From an uncultured Methanobacteriaceae archaeon (GTDB lineage: Archaea > Methanobacteriota > Methanobacteria > Methanobacteriales > Methanobacteriaceae), in NCBI GenBank assembly GCA_947259185.1, contig CAMYKT010000006.1, positions 9,075-73,074 of the forward strand: a stretch of DNA of 64,000 bases. Direction: 5' to 3'. The number at the start of each line of letters is the position of its first letter. Position 1 is the first letter of the stretch. The notes beneath the pieces were generated by a model. That model had not been told where the DNA came from and ran no database searches. It saw only the letters and a program-made list of their open reading frames with translations. Positions 1-10,134 of the stretch are shown here, piece after piece. The translations under genes and the position numbers were made by a program.

Positions 1-86
1 TTTTATATCCCATTTTATTTTTTAATTAAAAGTAAAGTGCAATTTTATGGAATTAATAGATTATTTTAAAAAAATTTAGTGGAGAT

Positions 87-1388
87 TTAAGATTTTTTAA
101 CCAGTATTTTATCAATATGGTGACCATCCATATCTACAATTTCAAATTCAATGCCACTCCAATGAAATTTTTCTCCAGTAGTAGGTACTTTACCAATATA
201 GCTCATGATAAAACCACCTACGGTATTATAGTTACCTTGATATTCATCGGGAAGCTTTTCAATATCTAATATTTCTTTAAATTCTTCCGCAGATAAATAT
301 CCATCAACTAGCCAGGATCCATCATCTCTAAGGGTAGCTTTTGGTTCATCAGGTTCATCTACTGAAGGTATATCCCCTACTAACACTTCTAAAATATCAT
401 TAAGAGTAATTAAACCTTCAATACTCCCATATTCATCTACTACCATGGCCATATGTACATAATTACGGTTATTTTTAAATAACGTCAAAACATCCATAAT
501 AGGTAATGTTTCCGGTATAATCAAAGGATTTTTTAAGTTAGGTTCAATATTAACTGATTCTCCCTGAAGAATAGAACCTAAAATATCTTTGGTTTGAACC
601 ACACCCAAAAAATTATTTAATTCATCTTTTCCCACAGGAAAAATAGATCTTTCGCTATTAATAATCTGTTTTTTAATTTCTTCAGAGGGATCATCCAGAT
701 CCAACCAGATTATTTCAGTTTTAGGGGTCATTAAGGTATCAATTCTTTGTTGATCTAATCTGAAAACACGTTTTATGATATCTTCTTCTTCTTTTTCTAC
801 AGTTCCTGCTTCCAGACCCTCCTCAATTAGTAACTTGATCTCATCTTCAGTAACAGCGCTATCCAGATCTTTCTTGGAACCTAATAAAAGCAATAAAAAG
901 TCAGTTGAAAAACTTAAAACCGAAACCAGAGGGCTGGTTACCTTAGATAATATCTGCATGGGCCGGGCTATTTTTACTGAAATTTTCTCCGGGTTGTTAA
1001 GGGCTATCCTTTTAGGCACCAGTTCCCCAATAATCAAAGACAAGTAAGTAATCATTAACACCACAATTACTATACTTAATGATTGACTATAATCTGCAAT
1101 TAAATTAAATCCACTCAAATAAGTATCTAAATAAACAGAAAGTGTGGCACCACCAAAAGCACCTGCTAAAATACCTATAAGTGTTATTCCAATTTGTACT
1201 GCAGATAAAAATTCATTAGGAGATTCTGATAGTTTAAGAGCAATATCCGCACCTTTATTCCCTTTTTTACTCATTTTTTGTAATTTGATTTTTCGAGAAG
1301 AAACGATTGCTATTTCAGCCATAGCCAGTGATCCATTTAAAAGAATGAGTAGTAATATAATAAAAATTTCCAAAAAAATGTTGTTCAT
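87..1388 (-). CDS. CNNM/CorC-HlyC family membrane protein with CBS pair
   Basis: This looks like a membrane transporter or regulator of the HlyC/CorC (CNNM, DUF21) family, whose members are linked to divalent cation (Mg or Co) efflux. The first ~185 residues form a DUF21 domain with several hydrophobic helices. A CBS pair follows at about 205-325 and includes the stretch VDEYGSIEGLITLNDILE. A CorC_HlyC domain ends the protein at about 345-430. The length of 433 residues is normal for the family. It is transcribed alone, and the next gene upstream on the same strand is 160 bp away. The family is clear; the substrate cannot be read from sequence. Confidence 0.88.
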   Translation of the reverse strand: MNNIFLEIFIILLLILLNGSLAMAEIAIVSSRKIKLQKMSKKGNKGADIALKLSESPNEFLSAVQIGITLIGILAGAFGGATLSVYLDTYLSGFNLIADYSQSLSIVIVVLMITYLSLIIGELVPKRIALNNPEKISVKIARPMQILSKVTSPLVSVLSFSTDFLLLLLGSKKDLDSAVTEDEIKLLIEEGLEAGTVEKEEEDIIKRVFRLDQQRIDTLMTPKTEIIWLDLDDPSEEIKKQIINSERSIFPVGKDELNNFLGVVQTKDILGSILQGESVNIEPNLKNPLIIPETLPIMDVLTLFKNNRNYVHMAMVVDEYGSIEGLITLNDILEVLVGDIPSVDEPDEPKATLRDDGSWLVDGYLSAEEFKEILDIEKLPDEYQGNYNTVGGFIMSYIGKVPTTGEKFHWSGIEFEIVDMDGHHIDKILVKKS

Positions 1389-1546
1389 GTCGTTATCCTC
1401 AATTTTTTAATAAATATCTATTAAATTATGATGCTTCATTTATTTAAACTTTAAATATTTTCATTCAATTTATAAATTCACCCTAATCATGTAAAATTAT
1501 TACTAAAAAAACAACTAGCTTTTCAAGTAGTTATTCACTAAAAAAT

Positions 1547-2731
1547 TCAGTAAATATTAATCATCCCCGGGTTATCACCAGTAATGCACTTTCCACCTTT
1601 TTTAGTCACAATAAAAGTATTTTCTATCCCCACCATCCCTAAATCTTTTATTCCTTTTTTAGGTTCCAGGGCTAGGACCATTCCCTCCTGGAGTGGCTCA
1701 AAAAAACCCGGAGCAATAACCGGTAACTCATCTATGAGTAAGCCAATACCATGGCCTAAAAACTTCACCTGGTTATCCCTATAGCCCATGAAATTTTCTA
1801 AAAATGCTGGCTCTAAATCGTCCATAATCTGGTGATAAATCTCAGCAGGTATGGCCCCGGGTTTTAACAGACGAGCCATTTTATTTTGTATATGCACACA
1901 CCTTTCGTGGTCTTCCCGGGCACTCAGGGGGAGGGAGCCTTTAAACAGGTAGGTAATGGTTTTATCGGTGTGATAGCCCTGCACCCCACATCCTACATCC
2001 ACAAATACTACGTCTCCTTCTTTTAGTTTTCTATTTGAACCAAAAAGTGGCACCGCCGGAGATCCGTAATTACCTCCCGGACTATTTAGATAAGAAGGAT
2101 AGATGGAACTATCTCCAAAGCAAATCTGACCCAGTACCATCTGGGTGTCAAACATACCAAAACGGGTGACACCATGGTGTCCCTCCTGGATCATCAACTG
2201 ATAAATAAGTGCGGTAAGCTGGGCTTCTGTAATTCCTGTTTTTAATACGGAGGGAACCATCTCTTCCAGGACCCTCTCATGAATTTTTCCTGCCTTTTTC
2301 ATTAAATCCAGTTCATATTTGCTTTTTAGGGATCTCAATTTATTTATTACTGGATCCAGAGATTTGAATCGCTGAACAGGAAAATGTTTAAGAAATCTGT
2401 GATATAATCCCAAGGGAAGGCTCTCGGTTTCCAGAAAAACTTGTTCTGGAAAATGAGATATACTACCTGCTATGTTGCGAAAACTGTCCATGGAATTTAT
2501 ATAGGGAAATGAAGATTCATTTAAGGCTCGCTCATAGTTTCTTCTTACCCATAGAGTGGGTTCTTCTTCCCGGGGGATAAGAAGTACCCCCTCCTGCATG
2601 GTACCTGTAAAATAATACATGTTAATATTGGTGAAAATAGCAGCTATTTCCCAATCAGGATGGTAAGTATCCATTTGATGTTTAAAACTATCCATGCGTA
2701 TTTTGAGTTCATCTGCAGGAACTTTTTTCAT
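1547..2731 (-). CDS. M24 family metallopeptidase (Xaa-Pro peptidase type)
   Basis: This is a pita-bread-fold peptidase or creatinase-like enzyme, probably a cytoplasmic Xaa-Pro dipeptidase or aminopeptidase. The C-terminal half carries the full dinuclear metal site: Asp245 and Asp256 in DVGCGVQGYHTD, His327 in GHGIGL, Glu356 in ALEPKKG and Glu370 in GIENTF. The N-terminal ~130 residues are a creatinase-type domain. Its 394 residues are usual for the family. All ligands are present, so it should be active, but substrate preference (Xaa-Pro dipeptides or another compound) cannot be told from sequence. Confidence 0.85.
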   Translation of the reverse strand: MKKVPADELKIRMDSFKHQMDTYHPDWEIAAIFTNINMYYFTGTMQEGVLLIPREEEPTLWVRRNYERALNESSFPYINSMDSFRNIAGSISHFPEQVFLETESLPLGLYHRFLKHFPVQRFKSLDPVINKLRSLKSKYELDLMKKAGKIHERVLEEMVPSVLKTGITEAQLTALIYQLMIQEGHHGVTRFGMFDTQMVLGQICFGDSSIYPSYLNSPGGNYGSPAVPLFGSNRKLKEGDVVFVDVGCGVQGYHTDKTITYLFKGSLPLSAREDHERCVHIQNKMARLLKPGAIPAEIYHQIMDDLEPAFLENFMGYRDNQVKFLGHGIGLLIDELPVIAPGFFEPLQEGMVLALEPKKGIKDLGMVGIENTFIVTKKGGKCITGDNPGMINIY

Positions 2732-2951
2732 AATATAACCACACCGGTCATGTTTTTAAGGATCATTTTCTAAGTATGCTCCTTCTATTTGAAAATTTTG
2801 ACTATAGATGCATATCTTTCTATTGAAATCTATGGCTATAGATAGATGTAACCTTTATCTATAGGGCAAATTATCCACTAAAAATCCAGAAATGGTTTTT
2901 TAAATAAGTCTTTTAGAGAAAAAAATATTTTATTGAAATATAAATATATTT

Positions 2952-4082
2952 ATGGTTATAATGAAGTTCAAATTCCCGGTGGGTTACCATGATTTTCATC
3001 CAGTTAAGATAATTGATTTCCAGTTAAATAGGTGGTACTCCTTAGGTTACACTGATTTTAATGATACGTTAGAGGTAGCTTCCAGAATCAAAAGATTTGA
3101 AGATTGGAAATCAGAAATGATACAATTAGCAGAGCAAGCCCTTTCTGAAAATAGATATATGAATGGAACCTTCTATTACCGGGCTAGTGAATTCTTCACC
3201 CTACCTGATGATCCGGATAAAGAATATTTGTATGATAAATTCATAGAATTGTTTTATAATGTGTTTTTAGAAGATGAACCAATTGAAAGATTCATGGTTC
3301 CCTATAAAAATACATTTTTACCGGTAATTCGTATTCTCTCTCAAAAAGAAGGAATTAAGGGAACTGTTATAATACATGGTGGTTTTGATTCATTTATAGA
3401 AGAATTTTATTCCATGGCAGCTTATTTTACTGAATCAGGATATGATGTAGTTCTTTTTGAAGGACCAGGACAGGGTGCTGCACTAAAAAAGTATGGTTTA
3501 CCCTTAAATCATGAATGGGAAAAGCCTGCTAAAGCAATACTGGACTATTTTCAACTGGATGAGGTAACCTGGTTAGGTATATCTATGGGGGGTTGGCTCT
3601 GCTTCCGGGCAGCTGCATTTGAACCACGGATAAAAAAGGTTATTGCCTCCAGTGTAGCTTTTGATTATATGCAAATTCCAAATCCTTTAATACAGGTATT
3701 GGCCCGATTTTTATTAAAATTTCCAAAAATCCTTAATTATTTCTCTAATTTACAGATGAAAGGAGATTATCAGGAAAGATGGGGAGTTAATAATTTAATG
3801 TACATCACCAGAAAAGATACTCCTTATGATGCTTCTCAAGTAATATTGAAGTTTAATGAAGAAAATTTAAATTCAGAATTAGTTAAACAAGATGTTTTAA
3901 TACTTAGTGGAGATGAAGATCATTTTATACCTTTAAAGATGCATTATAAACAGGTTAAAGCATTGAAAAATGTAAATTCCGTTACAGAACGTATATTTAC
4001 TAGAAAAGAACAGGCACATAATCATTGTCAAGTAGGAAATATTGGCCTGGCACTGGATGTAATGCTTAAATGGATACGTTAA
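2952..4082 (+). CDS. Alpha/beta hydrolase
   Basis: This is a serine hydrolase of the alpha/beta fold with an extended N-terminal region of about 120 residues. It resembles the C-C bond or ester hydrolases that carry an N-terminal helical part. HGG lies at 142-144 (oxyanion side), the nucleophile elbow GISMGG has Ser211, the acid is likely Asp321 or Asp323 in SGDEDHF, and the base is probably His356 or His358 in AHNH. Two in-frame starts exist, ATG at 2952 and ATG at 2961, and neither has a clear Shine-Dalgarno. The AT-rich run just before 2952 suggests a short or absent leader. The substrate is unknown. Confidence 0.8.
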   Translation: MVIMKFKFPVGYHDFHPVKIIDFQLNRWYSLGYTDFNDTLEVASRIKRFEDWKSEMIQLAEQALSENRYMNGTFYYRASEFFTLPDDPDKEYLYDKFIELFYNVFLEDEPIERFMVPYKNTFLPVIRILSQKEGIKGTVIIHGGFDSFIEEFYSMAAYFTESGYDVVLFEGPGQGAALKKYGLPLNHEWEKPAKAILDYFQLDEVTWLGISMGGWLCFRAAAFEPRIKKVIASSVAFDYMQIPNPLIQVLARFLLKFPKILNYFSNLQMKGDYQERWGVNNLMYITRKDTPYDASQVILKFNEENLNSELVKQDVLILSGDEDHFIPLKMHYKQVKALKNVNSVTERIFTRKEQAHNHCQVGNIGLALDVMLKWIR

Positions 4083-4145
4083 AGGTAAGTCAATAAATTA
4101 ATAATATATATTTATTAAACTAACCACATATTTCTATTTAGTATT

Positions 4146-4613
4146 ATGAAATCTCCAGAAAAAAATAAAAAAATACCCATCTACTCGGTTAAAAAAGAAC
4201 AGATAGAACTACTGGATAAAATAATAAAAACAGACCAGGAATGGAAATCTATTTTAAGTCCACAAGAATTTGATGTGGCCCGAAAAAAAGGAACTGAACT
4301 GGCATTTACCGGTAAATATCATGATCATCATGGTGATGGAATTTATAAGTGCGTTTGTTGTGAAACCGACCTATTTGATTCTCAGACCAAGTTTGATTCT
4401 GGTACCGGATGGCCCAGTTTCTGGAAAGCAGTGGCCCCTGAAAATATAAAAACACAATCTGATCTTAGTTTACTGATGGTTAGAACCGAAGCCTTATGTG
4501 CCCGGTGTGATGCCCATCTGGGGCATGTTTTTGATGATGGGCCAGAACCTACTGGACTGCGTTACTGTATGAATTCCGCGGCCTTAAAATTCGTTTCCCG
4601 GGAAGAAATATAA
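4146..4613 (+). CDS. msrB: Peptide methionine-R-sulfoxide reductase MsrB
   Basis: It reduces the R-epimer of methionine sulfoxide in proteins. The structural zinc site is visible as Cys69/Cys72 (CVCC) and Cys118/Cys121 (CARC). The catalytic cysteine is Cys141 in RYCMNSAAL, and the family signature FDSGTGWPSFW precedes it. The length of 155 residues is normal, with an extra ~15 residues at the N-terminus. It sits 19 bp before the nre gene on the same strand, so the two are probably co-transcribed. An MsrA partner is not in the window. Confidence 0.95.
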   Translation: MKSPEKNKKIPIYSVKKEQIELLDKIIKTDQEWKSILSPQEFDVARKKGTELAFTGKYHDHHGDGIYKCVCCETDLFDSQTKFDSGTGWPSFWKAVAPENIKTQSDLSLLMVRTEALCARCDAHLGHVFDDGPEPTGLRYCMNSAALKFVSREEI

Positions 4614-4632
4614 CTGACTAAGGATTAAGTTC

Positions 4633-5802
4633 ATGATTAAAACAAAAAATGCCTATCTTCAGAAATTAACTGCCCAGATGAAGATGCGTTCGGTTAAGAT
4701 AGGTTCTGAACTGGAGGGAAGTACTCCTCCTTCCGTATTTATTGGCAGCTGGAATTATCCCCAGGTATATGCCGGCCCCATGATGGTTCCCCAGCAAGGA
4801 GATACCTATATCATGGATTCTCCTGAGTCATGGATTCCCGGAGAAAAAAGCCAGGAAGATATCATCGGTTACCGTTTATCCCTGGTGCGGGGAAAACAGC
4901 GTATAGGTGTTCAGGATATTGATAACCGATTAGTTGAGAAGTTACAGGATATATCTCTGGCATCTTGTTCTATTGATAGTGAAGCTACTTTTAATAAGCG
5001 TCCCCGGGGATTATCATTTAGTGAAGAAACCACCCCCCACGGGCCCAGTGCCATTTTAGAGAGTTTTGATATAGATAGTGTTAAATGGGACCGGGAATTA
5101 GAAAAGGTATTTTATGATACTGATCTTAAATCCAGTCAAGCCCTGAATGATTTGCATCAAAAGGGAGTACCATTTTCCAGCATGCAAAAGGCCTTCTCGG
5201 TGGGGGCCATGGGTACTACTAAAAGAAGAAAGCTGGTGCCCACCCGCTGGTCTATTACTGCCTGTGATAGTACCCTGGCTGATGATCTACTTAGAAAGGT
5301 TAGAAATTATGAAATTATGGATGTGCATCGAGTTTACGAGTTCTCCAGTTTGAATAACTACTATGCTATCATATTAATCCCCACCGAGTGGCAGTATGAA
5401 TGGATGGAAGCATTTATAAGGGTTTTAGGTAAAGAAGAGCTTATATTTTCAGATTATGAGAATAATGGAGGTAAAATAGGGTATTCCCGGGTGGGAGGTT
5501 GTTACTATACCTGTAAGATGGGAGTACTTGATGCTCTGGATAAAGAACAAAAGCAGGCCGGGGCGCTAGTTCTAAGAGAAGCATATACTGGTTATGTTCC
5601 TCTGGGTGTATTTAATGTAAGGGAGAATGTTAAAAATGCCATGCAGAATCCTTATAAAGAATTTGAAGACCTTAAAACTTCATTAAAATACGTTGATTCC
5701 CGGTTGAAAATACCCTTAAGCAGTTTTGTTAAAAAAAGTGACTTGATCCAGGAATTATTGCAATCCCGGCAAAGCACTCTGGATGCTTACTTCAAAAAGT
5801 AA
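4633..5802 (+). CDS. Nre family archaeal DNA repair protein with PCNA-binding tail
   Basis: This is an archaea-specific Nre (DUF650/DUF651) protein. The family is connected to repair of interstrand-crosslink-type DNA damage through binding to the sliding clamp. The N-terminal half has the family stretches [12 protein letters not shown] and AGPMM, and the C-terminal domain spans about 150-360. The last residues QSTLDAYF match the PIP box pattern Q-x-x-h-x-x-aromatic-aromatic. No N-terminal zinc ribbon is visible, so this is the single-module form. Its 389 residues fit the family. It lies between msrB and a PLP-dependent enzyme in a plus-strand run. The biochemical activity of Nre proteins is still unclear. 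Confidence 0.88.
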   Translation: MIKTKNAYLQKLTAQMKMRSVKIGSELEGSTPPSVFIGSWNYPQVYAGPMMVPQQGDTYIMDSPESWIPGEKSQEDIIGYRLSLVRGKQRIGVQDIDNRLVEKLQDISLASCSIDSEATFNKRPRGLSFSEETTPHGPSAILESFDIDSVKWDRELEKVFYDTDLKSSQALNDLHQKGVPFSSMQKAFSVGAMGTTKRRKLVPTRWSITACDSTLADDLLRKVRNYEIMDVHRVYEFSSLNNYYAIILIPTEWQYEWMEAFIRVLGKEELIFSDYENNGGKIGYSRVGGCYYTCKMGVLDALDKEQKQAGALVLREAYTGYVPLGVFNVRENVKNAMQNPYKEFEDLKTSLKYVDSRLKIPLSSFVKKSDLIQELLQSRQSTLDAYFKK

Positions 5803-5852
5803 ATTAACAGATTGATGATTATTCTTTTTTAAATGGAGAGAGGAGAGATACA

Positions 5853-6830
5853 TTGAATTTAACTTTTAAAAGGCCCCACCTCGAAACCAGGGAGGCCATG
5901 ATCCATGCCCTTAAAGACAAAAAACTATACCCTGGTACTCATCCCCGGATAATTGATGCTCAGGATAAAATAAAGGCTTTTACTGGCCATAAATACGCCC
6001 GGGTAGTTAATAGCGGGAATGCGGCTATAATGATTGCTATGCATTCCCTAGAAGATCCTTTTCTTATTCCAGATCAAGGGGCCTGGTCTGGTTTTTTAAA
6101 GCTGGCTGGTTTTCTAAAAAAAGAAGTAATAACATTAAAAACTGATAAGGGATATTTATCCCTGGATTTAATGGAAGAATCATTAAATAAAATTAATACA
6201 AAACCCGGTGCATTATTCATAACCAGTTTTGCAGGTTACACCGCCGAGCAGCCCCTTAAAGAATTATTTGATTTTTGTAATAGCAATGAAATTAAACTGG
6301 TGGAAGACGCATCCGGTGGTGTGGGAGACCCTGAAGCTAGACTAGGGAATGGTCAGCACGCCCATGTCATCGTAGCCTCCACAGGTTCACCTAAAATAGT
6401 GAATGTTGGAAGTGGAGGTTTTATCAGTACCAACCAGCAAAATATACTGGATAAATCCGGTATTTTATTAAGGACTATGGGATGTAGTTCTGTGACCGGA
6501 GCAGGTATAGCCCGGGAAATAGATTTTTCCAGTGAAAACCTAATAAAAACCACCGGTGCAGTTGAATATCTAAAAAAAAGGATTGGGAATGTATTACATC
6601 CAGATAAAAGGGGAATTAATGTGATTATTCCCTGCCAGAATCCCCCTGAAGCTGCCCGGGGATTAAGAAAATCTTTAAATGCAGAGGGAAAAAACATAAT
6701 CACCACCTGCCCTCTTTATGATCGGGTGCTGGATAAAGCCATTTGTGTGGAAATTAAGAATCTGGCCCTGGAATCTTTAAATAAAAATAATTTACAGGAA
6801 ATGCTGGAAATTTTATCAGAAAGGATTTAG
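5853..6830 (+). CDS. DegT/DnrJ/EryC1-type PLP-dependent enzyme
   Basis: This is a fold-type I PLP enzyme related to sugar aminotransferases. The nucleotide-sugar-type opening LYPGTHPRIIDAQDKIKAF and the NSGNAAIMIAM cofactor loop are present. Asp152 in VEDASG should pair with the pyridine nitrogen, and Lys181 in STGSPK is the likely Schiff-base lysine. At 325 residues it is somewhat shorter than typical DegT proteins (370-400), with the C-terminal part reduced. The start is TTG at 5853, supported by GGAGAGAGGAGAG about 8 bp upstream; no ATG is available nearby. The acceptor is unknown. Confidence 0.78.
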   Translation: MNLTFKRPHLETREAMIHALKDKKLYPGTHPRIIDAQDKIKAFTGHKYARVVNSGNAAIMIAMHSLEDPFLIPDQGAWSGFLKLAGFLKKEVITLKTDKGYLSLDLMEESLNKINTKPGALFITSFAGYTAEQPLKELFDFCNSNEIKLVEDASGGVGDPEARLGNGQHAHVIVASTGSPKIVNVGSGGFISTNQQNILDKSGILLRTMGCSSVTGAGIAREIDFSSENLIKTTGAVEYLKKRIGNVLHPDKRGINVIIPCQNPPEAARGLRKSLNAEGKNIITTCPLYDRVLDKAICVEIKNLALESLNKNNLQEMLEILSERI

Positions 6831-6857
6831 TAAAATTGAATATTGGGTGAATCTACC

Positions 6858-7355
6858 TTATTTATCAATAATTAAAAGAGTGGTCTTTTCCAGAAGTAAT
6901 GAAGTTAATCCTCCACTTGATTTAATTTCAAGATCAGATAATCCATAGATTTCTTTTAAAGTATTTTCCCGGGGAATTAAAACCTTATCATCTCTTTTGA
7001 AAAACTTGCTCATTTCTTTTATTATTGAATCGTCACAGTCCACCCCTACTGCACATATCTCCATAGGGCCCTCTTTTAGTCCCAGTATATTTATTGCTTT
7101 TGATATTTGTCTTTGGGCAGATGTTCTAAGGCATATTTCCATTCCCAGATTATGGGCAATGTTATATCCCTCACCAAATGCATTTAAGGCATGGAGGGTG
7201 GCATGTAAGGCATGTTTTTTCCCGGCCACTGCCCGGGCATTCATAAGCTGAATGGTGCAATCAATGGAAATTTCATCAATCCAGGATAAGGTGTTTCCCA
7301 CATCCTCAATATGTGCTTTAAATCCCATTACCTGGATTTTTTCTAATCTTTTCAT
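6858..7355 (-). CDS. cgi121: KEOPS complex subunit Cgi121
   Basis: This looks like the archaeal Cgi121 subunit of KEOPS, which helps deliver tRNA to the Kae1/Bud32/Pcc1 core for t6A modification at position 37 of ANN-decoding tRNAs. The family pattern of a mid-protein helix carrying a basic loop is seen in EICLRTSAQRQISKAINILG, which corresponds to the conserved sequence R-Q-I-S-K-A-I. The length of 165 residues is typical. An alternative ATG exists at residue 10. It is downstream of the citramalate/isopropylmalate synthase gene on the same strand. No other KEOPS subunit lies in the window. Confidence 0.8.
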   Translation of the reverse strand: MKRLEKIQVMGFKAHIEDVGNTLSWIDEISIDCTIQLMNARAVAGKKHALHATLHALNAFGEGYNIAHNLGMEICLRTSAQRQISKAINILGLKEGPMEICAVGVDCDDSIIKEMSKFFKRDDKVLIPRENTLKEIYGLSDLEIKSSGGLTSLLLEKTTLLIIDK

Positions 7356-7430
7356 AGAATCTCTCGTAAAAAAAAGTTAAAATAAAAATTAAGCGATGAT
7401 TATTTATAAAAAAATGGTTGCTTGAACCTA

Positions 7431-8942
7431 TTATTTTTTATCTGAAATCTTTTTCAGGGACCCGTCCTTTATTTTATCACCTAATAATCGATTAACACCA
7501 CTTAAAAATGCTTCCACACTGGCCATGATAATATCCGGTTGGGTACTGCGGGCAGAAACCACTTCATTTTCATAGCGTAGTTTGACCACCACGTCAATTA
7601 AAGCATCTGTACCTCCAGTTATAGCATCCACGTGATATTCCTCCAGGGTCACATCGGCAAAGTCTGCTATACTCTTTTTGATGGCTACAATAGCAGCATC
7701 CACCGGCCCTATACCCACTCCAGCTTCTAATATTTCATTATTATCTATTTTTAGTTTAACTGAAGCCGTGGGAATTACCTTATTTCCAGATACAATGGTC
7801 ACCTCTTCTAGTTCCACCATTTTCTCCGCTATTATTCCTAAAACATCCTCACTTATGGCCTGTAAATCCACATCAGTAACGCATTTACCCATATCTCCCA
7901 GTGATTTCACCCGGTTGAATATTTGCATTAGTTGATTCTCATCTACCTTTAATCCCAATTCTTGGAGTCGTTTTTTTAGTAAACTAGTGCCGATGTGTTT
8001 TCCCATAACAAATCTGCGCTGGTGACCCACCAGTTCAGGAGTAATAGGTTCATAAGTCTCTGCTTTTTTTATAACTCCATCGGCATGTATGCCTGATTCG
8101 TGGGCAAATGCATTTTCTCCTACTATGGCTTTGTTAGGCTGCAGATAAACTCCAGTCATCCGGGCCACCATTCTAGAGGTCTCATATAGCATCTGAATAT
8201 TCACATTAGTTTTGATATCATATAAAGAGTATAATGCTACAATTATTTCTTCTAAAGCAGCATTACCTGCCCTTTCACCAATTCCATTTATGGTGGCATG
8301 TACTTCGGTGGCACCTGCTTTTAGTCCTGAGAGAGAATTAGCAACTGCCAGACCAAAATCATTGTGGCAGTGCACACTTAAAGGTGCCTTTAGTTTACTT
8401 AACTCCCCATAAAATTCGAATGATTTATCCGGGGTTAGCATACCCACTGTGTCACAGGCACATATCCTTTTGGCTCCTGCCTGGATACCCTGCCGGAATA
8501 CTTCTTTTAAAAACTCCATGTCACTTCTAGTGGAGTCTTCTGCCGATAATTCCACCAGCAGACCATGGTCCACGGCATATTCGGTGCAGTCCACCGCCTG
8601 TAGTAAAACTTCTTCCCTGCTTTTTCGTAGTTTATGTTCCAGGTGTAGATCAGAGGTGGGTACCACCAGATGCACACTGTCCACCCCACATTCTAAGGCC
8701 GCGTCTACATCAACTTTTACTGCCCGGGCAAAGCTGCAGATTTCAGTAGAAAGGCCTTCGCTGGTTATTTTTTTTATACCCTCCCTTTCACCAGCGGAGG
8801 TAATAGCAGATCCTGCTTCAATAATGTCCACTCCCAATGCATCTAATCTTAATGCTATTCTTAATTTCTCATCGGGAGTTAAAGAAACTCCAGGAGTCTG
8901 TTCTCCGTCTCTTAATGTGGTATCTAAAACTCTGATTTCCAA
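7431..8942 (-). CDS. (R)-citramalate / 2-isopropylmalate synthase family
   Basis: This acyl-CoA-dependent Claisen-condensing enzyme has an N-terminal HMGL-type TIM barrel and a C-terminal LeuA regulatory domain (about 370-500). The start [12 protein letters not shown] carries the metal-binding Asp, and the HCHNDFGLA motif near residue 192 carries the two metal-binding histidines. [14 protein letters not shown] and [13 protein letters not shown] mark the allosteric domain. By eye the sequence resembles Methanocaldococcus citramalate synthase CimA (pyruvate pathway to isoleucine) more than LeuA, for example in [16 protein letters not shown]. Substrate choice between pyruvate and 2-ketoisovalerate is not settled by motif reading. 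Confidence 0.88.
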   Translation of the reverse strand: MEIRVLDTTLRDGEQTPGVSLTPDEKLRIALRLDALGVDIIEAGSAITSAGEREGIKKITSEGLSTEICSFARAVKVDVDAALECGVDSVHLVVPTSDLHLEHKLRKSREEVLLQAVDCTEYAVDHGLLVELSAEDSTRSDMEFLKEVFRQGIQAGAKRICACDTVGMLTPDKSFEFYGELSKLKAPLSVHCHNDFGLAVANSLSGLKAGATEVHATINGIGERAGNAALEEIIVALYSLYDIKTNVNIQMLYETSRMVARMTGVYLQPNKAIVGENAFAHESGIHADGVIKKAETYEPITPELVGHQRRFVMGKHIGTSLLKKRLQELGLKVDENQLMQIFNRVKSLGDMGKCVTDVDLQAISEDVLGIIAEKMVELEEVTIVSGNKVIPTASVKLKIDNNEILEAGVGIGPVDAAIVAIKKSIADFADVTLEEYHVDAITGGTDALIDVVVKLRYENEVVSARSTQPDIIMASVEAFLSGVNRLLGDKIKDGSLKKISDKK

Positions 8943-9108
8943 TTTAAATCCCCTGTTTATTTTTTTATATTAGAATCATCTATAATTGATTTCCTGCATA
9001 ATTATAGAGATAAAACATTAAATAATGAATTTAAAAATTTATATGGATATATTGGTCTCAACCATATATAAAAATTGAAGATATAATCCATTGCAGTAGC
9101 TATGAAAT

Positions 9109-10134
9109 CTATTCTTTTACCAGGACAGAAATGACACGTGTTAAACTTTTATGCATTCTAATCTCATGCCGCTCCACTAATTTTAAGGGAGTGTCATTTA
9201 ATAAGTCATTTAAGTCCACGTAGTGTGGAGTGGCTATACATATTCGGCCATCTTCCAGCATTTGATCACTTACAGATTCTAAAAACTCCCTGTAGATCTT
9301 CCCACTATCTTCACCAGCTGTAGAAGCAGATATACCATAAGGTGGATCTGTTACCACTGCTTTTACTTTCTCATCCAATTTTACATGTCTGGCATCAGAT
9401 TTTAAAACCTTGAAATCTTTCATTCCATAATATTTCAGATTTTTTTCAGTGCCCTGCACCATTTTCTCGTCAATATCTGTTCCAATAAGACGGGCCCCAA
9501 TAATACCGGCCTCAATCAATATCCCCCCGGTTCCACAAAAAGGATCCATAAGTAAATCCCCGGGAATTATTTGGGATAAGTTCACCATGCACCGGGCCAA
9601 TTTAGGACTCATGGATCCCGGGTAGAAAAATGGTCTTTTATGAGGTTTAAGATCAAAAAAGTGTTTTTTATCAATTTTTACTTTCCTGACTCCAATAAGG
9701 GCTAAGGAATTAGTTATAAGGACCCTGATAAAGGTGGAAGGTTTTTCAAGTTTTACCTTACTTTTATCCCCCACCATCTTCTTTACAATATTTCCCAGTT
9801 CTTTTTCCATTTCCTGACCATCAATATCTTCGGTACATCCTATTTGTTTAACCCTGATTGCAAAATCAGGCCCCAGGATATCCTCCCATCTGATTTTAGA
9901 AAAGGCCTCTGGAATTTTATGCGGATCAGATTCGGTAATAAAATGGGAAATCTCGTGAGCATATCCCATTCTTTTACCCAGCAGGGTAGTAATATCTTCA
10001 GGAGTTTTAAGTTTGATAATTCCCTGTTCAACTATTTCCAGATAATAATTAATTTTTTCAGCATTAAGAACTGCCTCCAGCTCAGCCAGGGGTAAGGTCT
10101 CATTTTCACGGGATAATATTAAAAAAAGTTCCAT
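9109..10134 (-). CDS. trmG10: tRNA (guanine(10)-N2)-methyltransferase (THUMP plus MTase)
   Basis: This is a class I SAM methyltransferase with an N-terminal THUMP-type RNA-binding region (about 45-160) and a C-terminal catalytic domain. The SAM loop is DPFCGTGGILIEAG near residue 197, and the N-methylation motif is DPPYGIS near 262. This arrangement is that of archaeal Trm-G10, which makes m2G/m2,2G at position 10 of tRNA. The length of 341 residues agrees. Its start overlaps the end of the upstream geranylgeranyl reductase by 16 bp, so the two are very likely translated from one transcript. Confidence 0.88.
   Translation of the reverse strand: MELFLILSRENETLPLAELEAVLNAEKINYYLEIVEQGIIKLKTPEDITTLLGKRMGYAHEISHFITESDPHKIPEAFSKIRWEDILGPDFAIRVKQIGCTEDIDGQEMEKELGNIVKKMVGDKSKVKLEKPSTFIRVLITNSLALIGVRKVKIDKKHFFDLKPHKRPFFYPGSMSPKLARCMVNLSQIIPGDLLMDPFCGTGGILIEAGIIGARLIGTDIDEKMVQGTEKNLKYYGMKDFKVLKSDARHVKLDEKVKAVVTDPPYGISASTAGEDSGKIYREFLESVSDQMLEDGRICIATPHYVDLNDLLNDTPLKLVERHEIRMHKSLTRVISVLVKE

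Noticed and set aside
8449..8973. Plus-strand 174-codon open frame
   Set aside because: It is the antisense of the CimA/LeuA N-terminal barrel; composition is Ser/Thr/Ala-rich as expected for a shadow frame.
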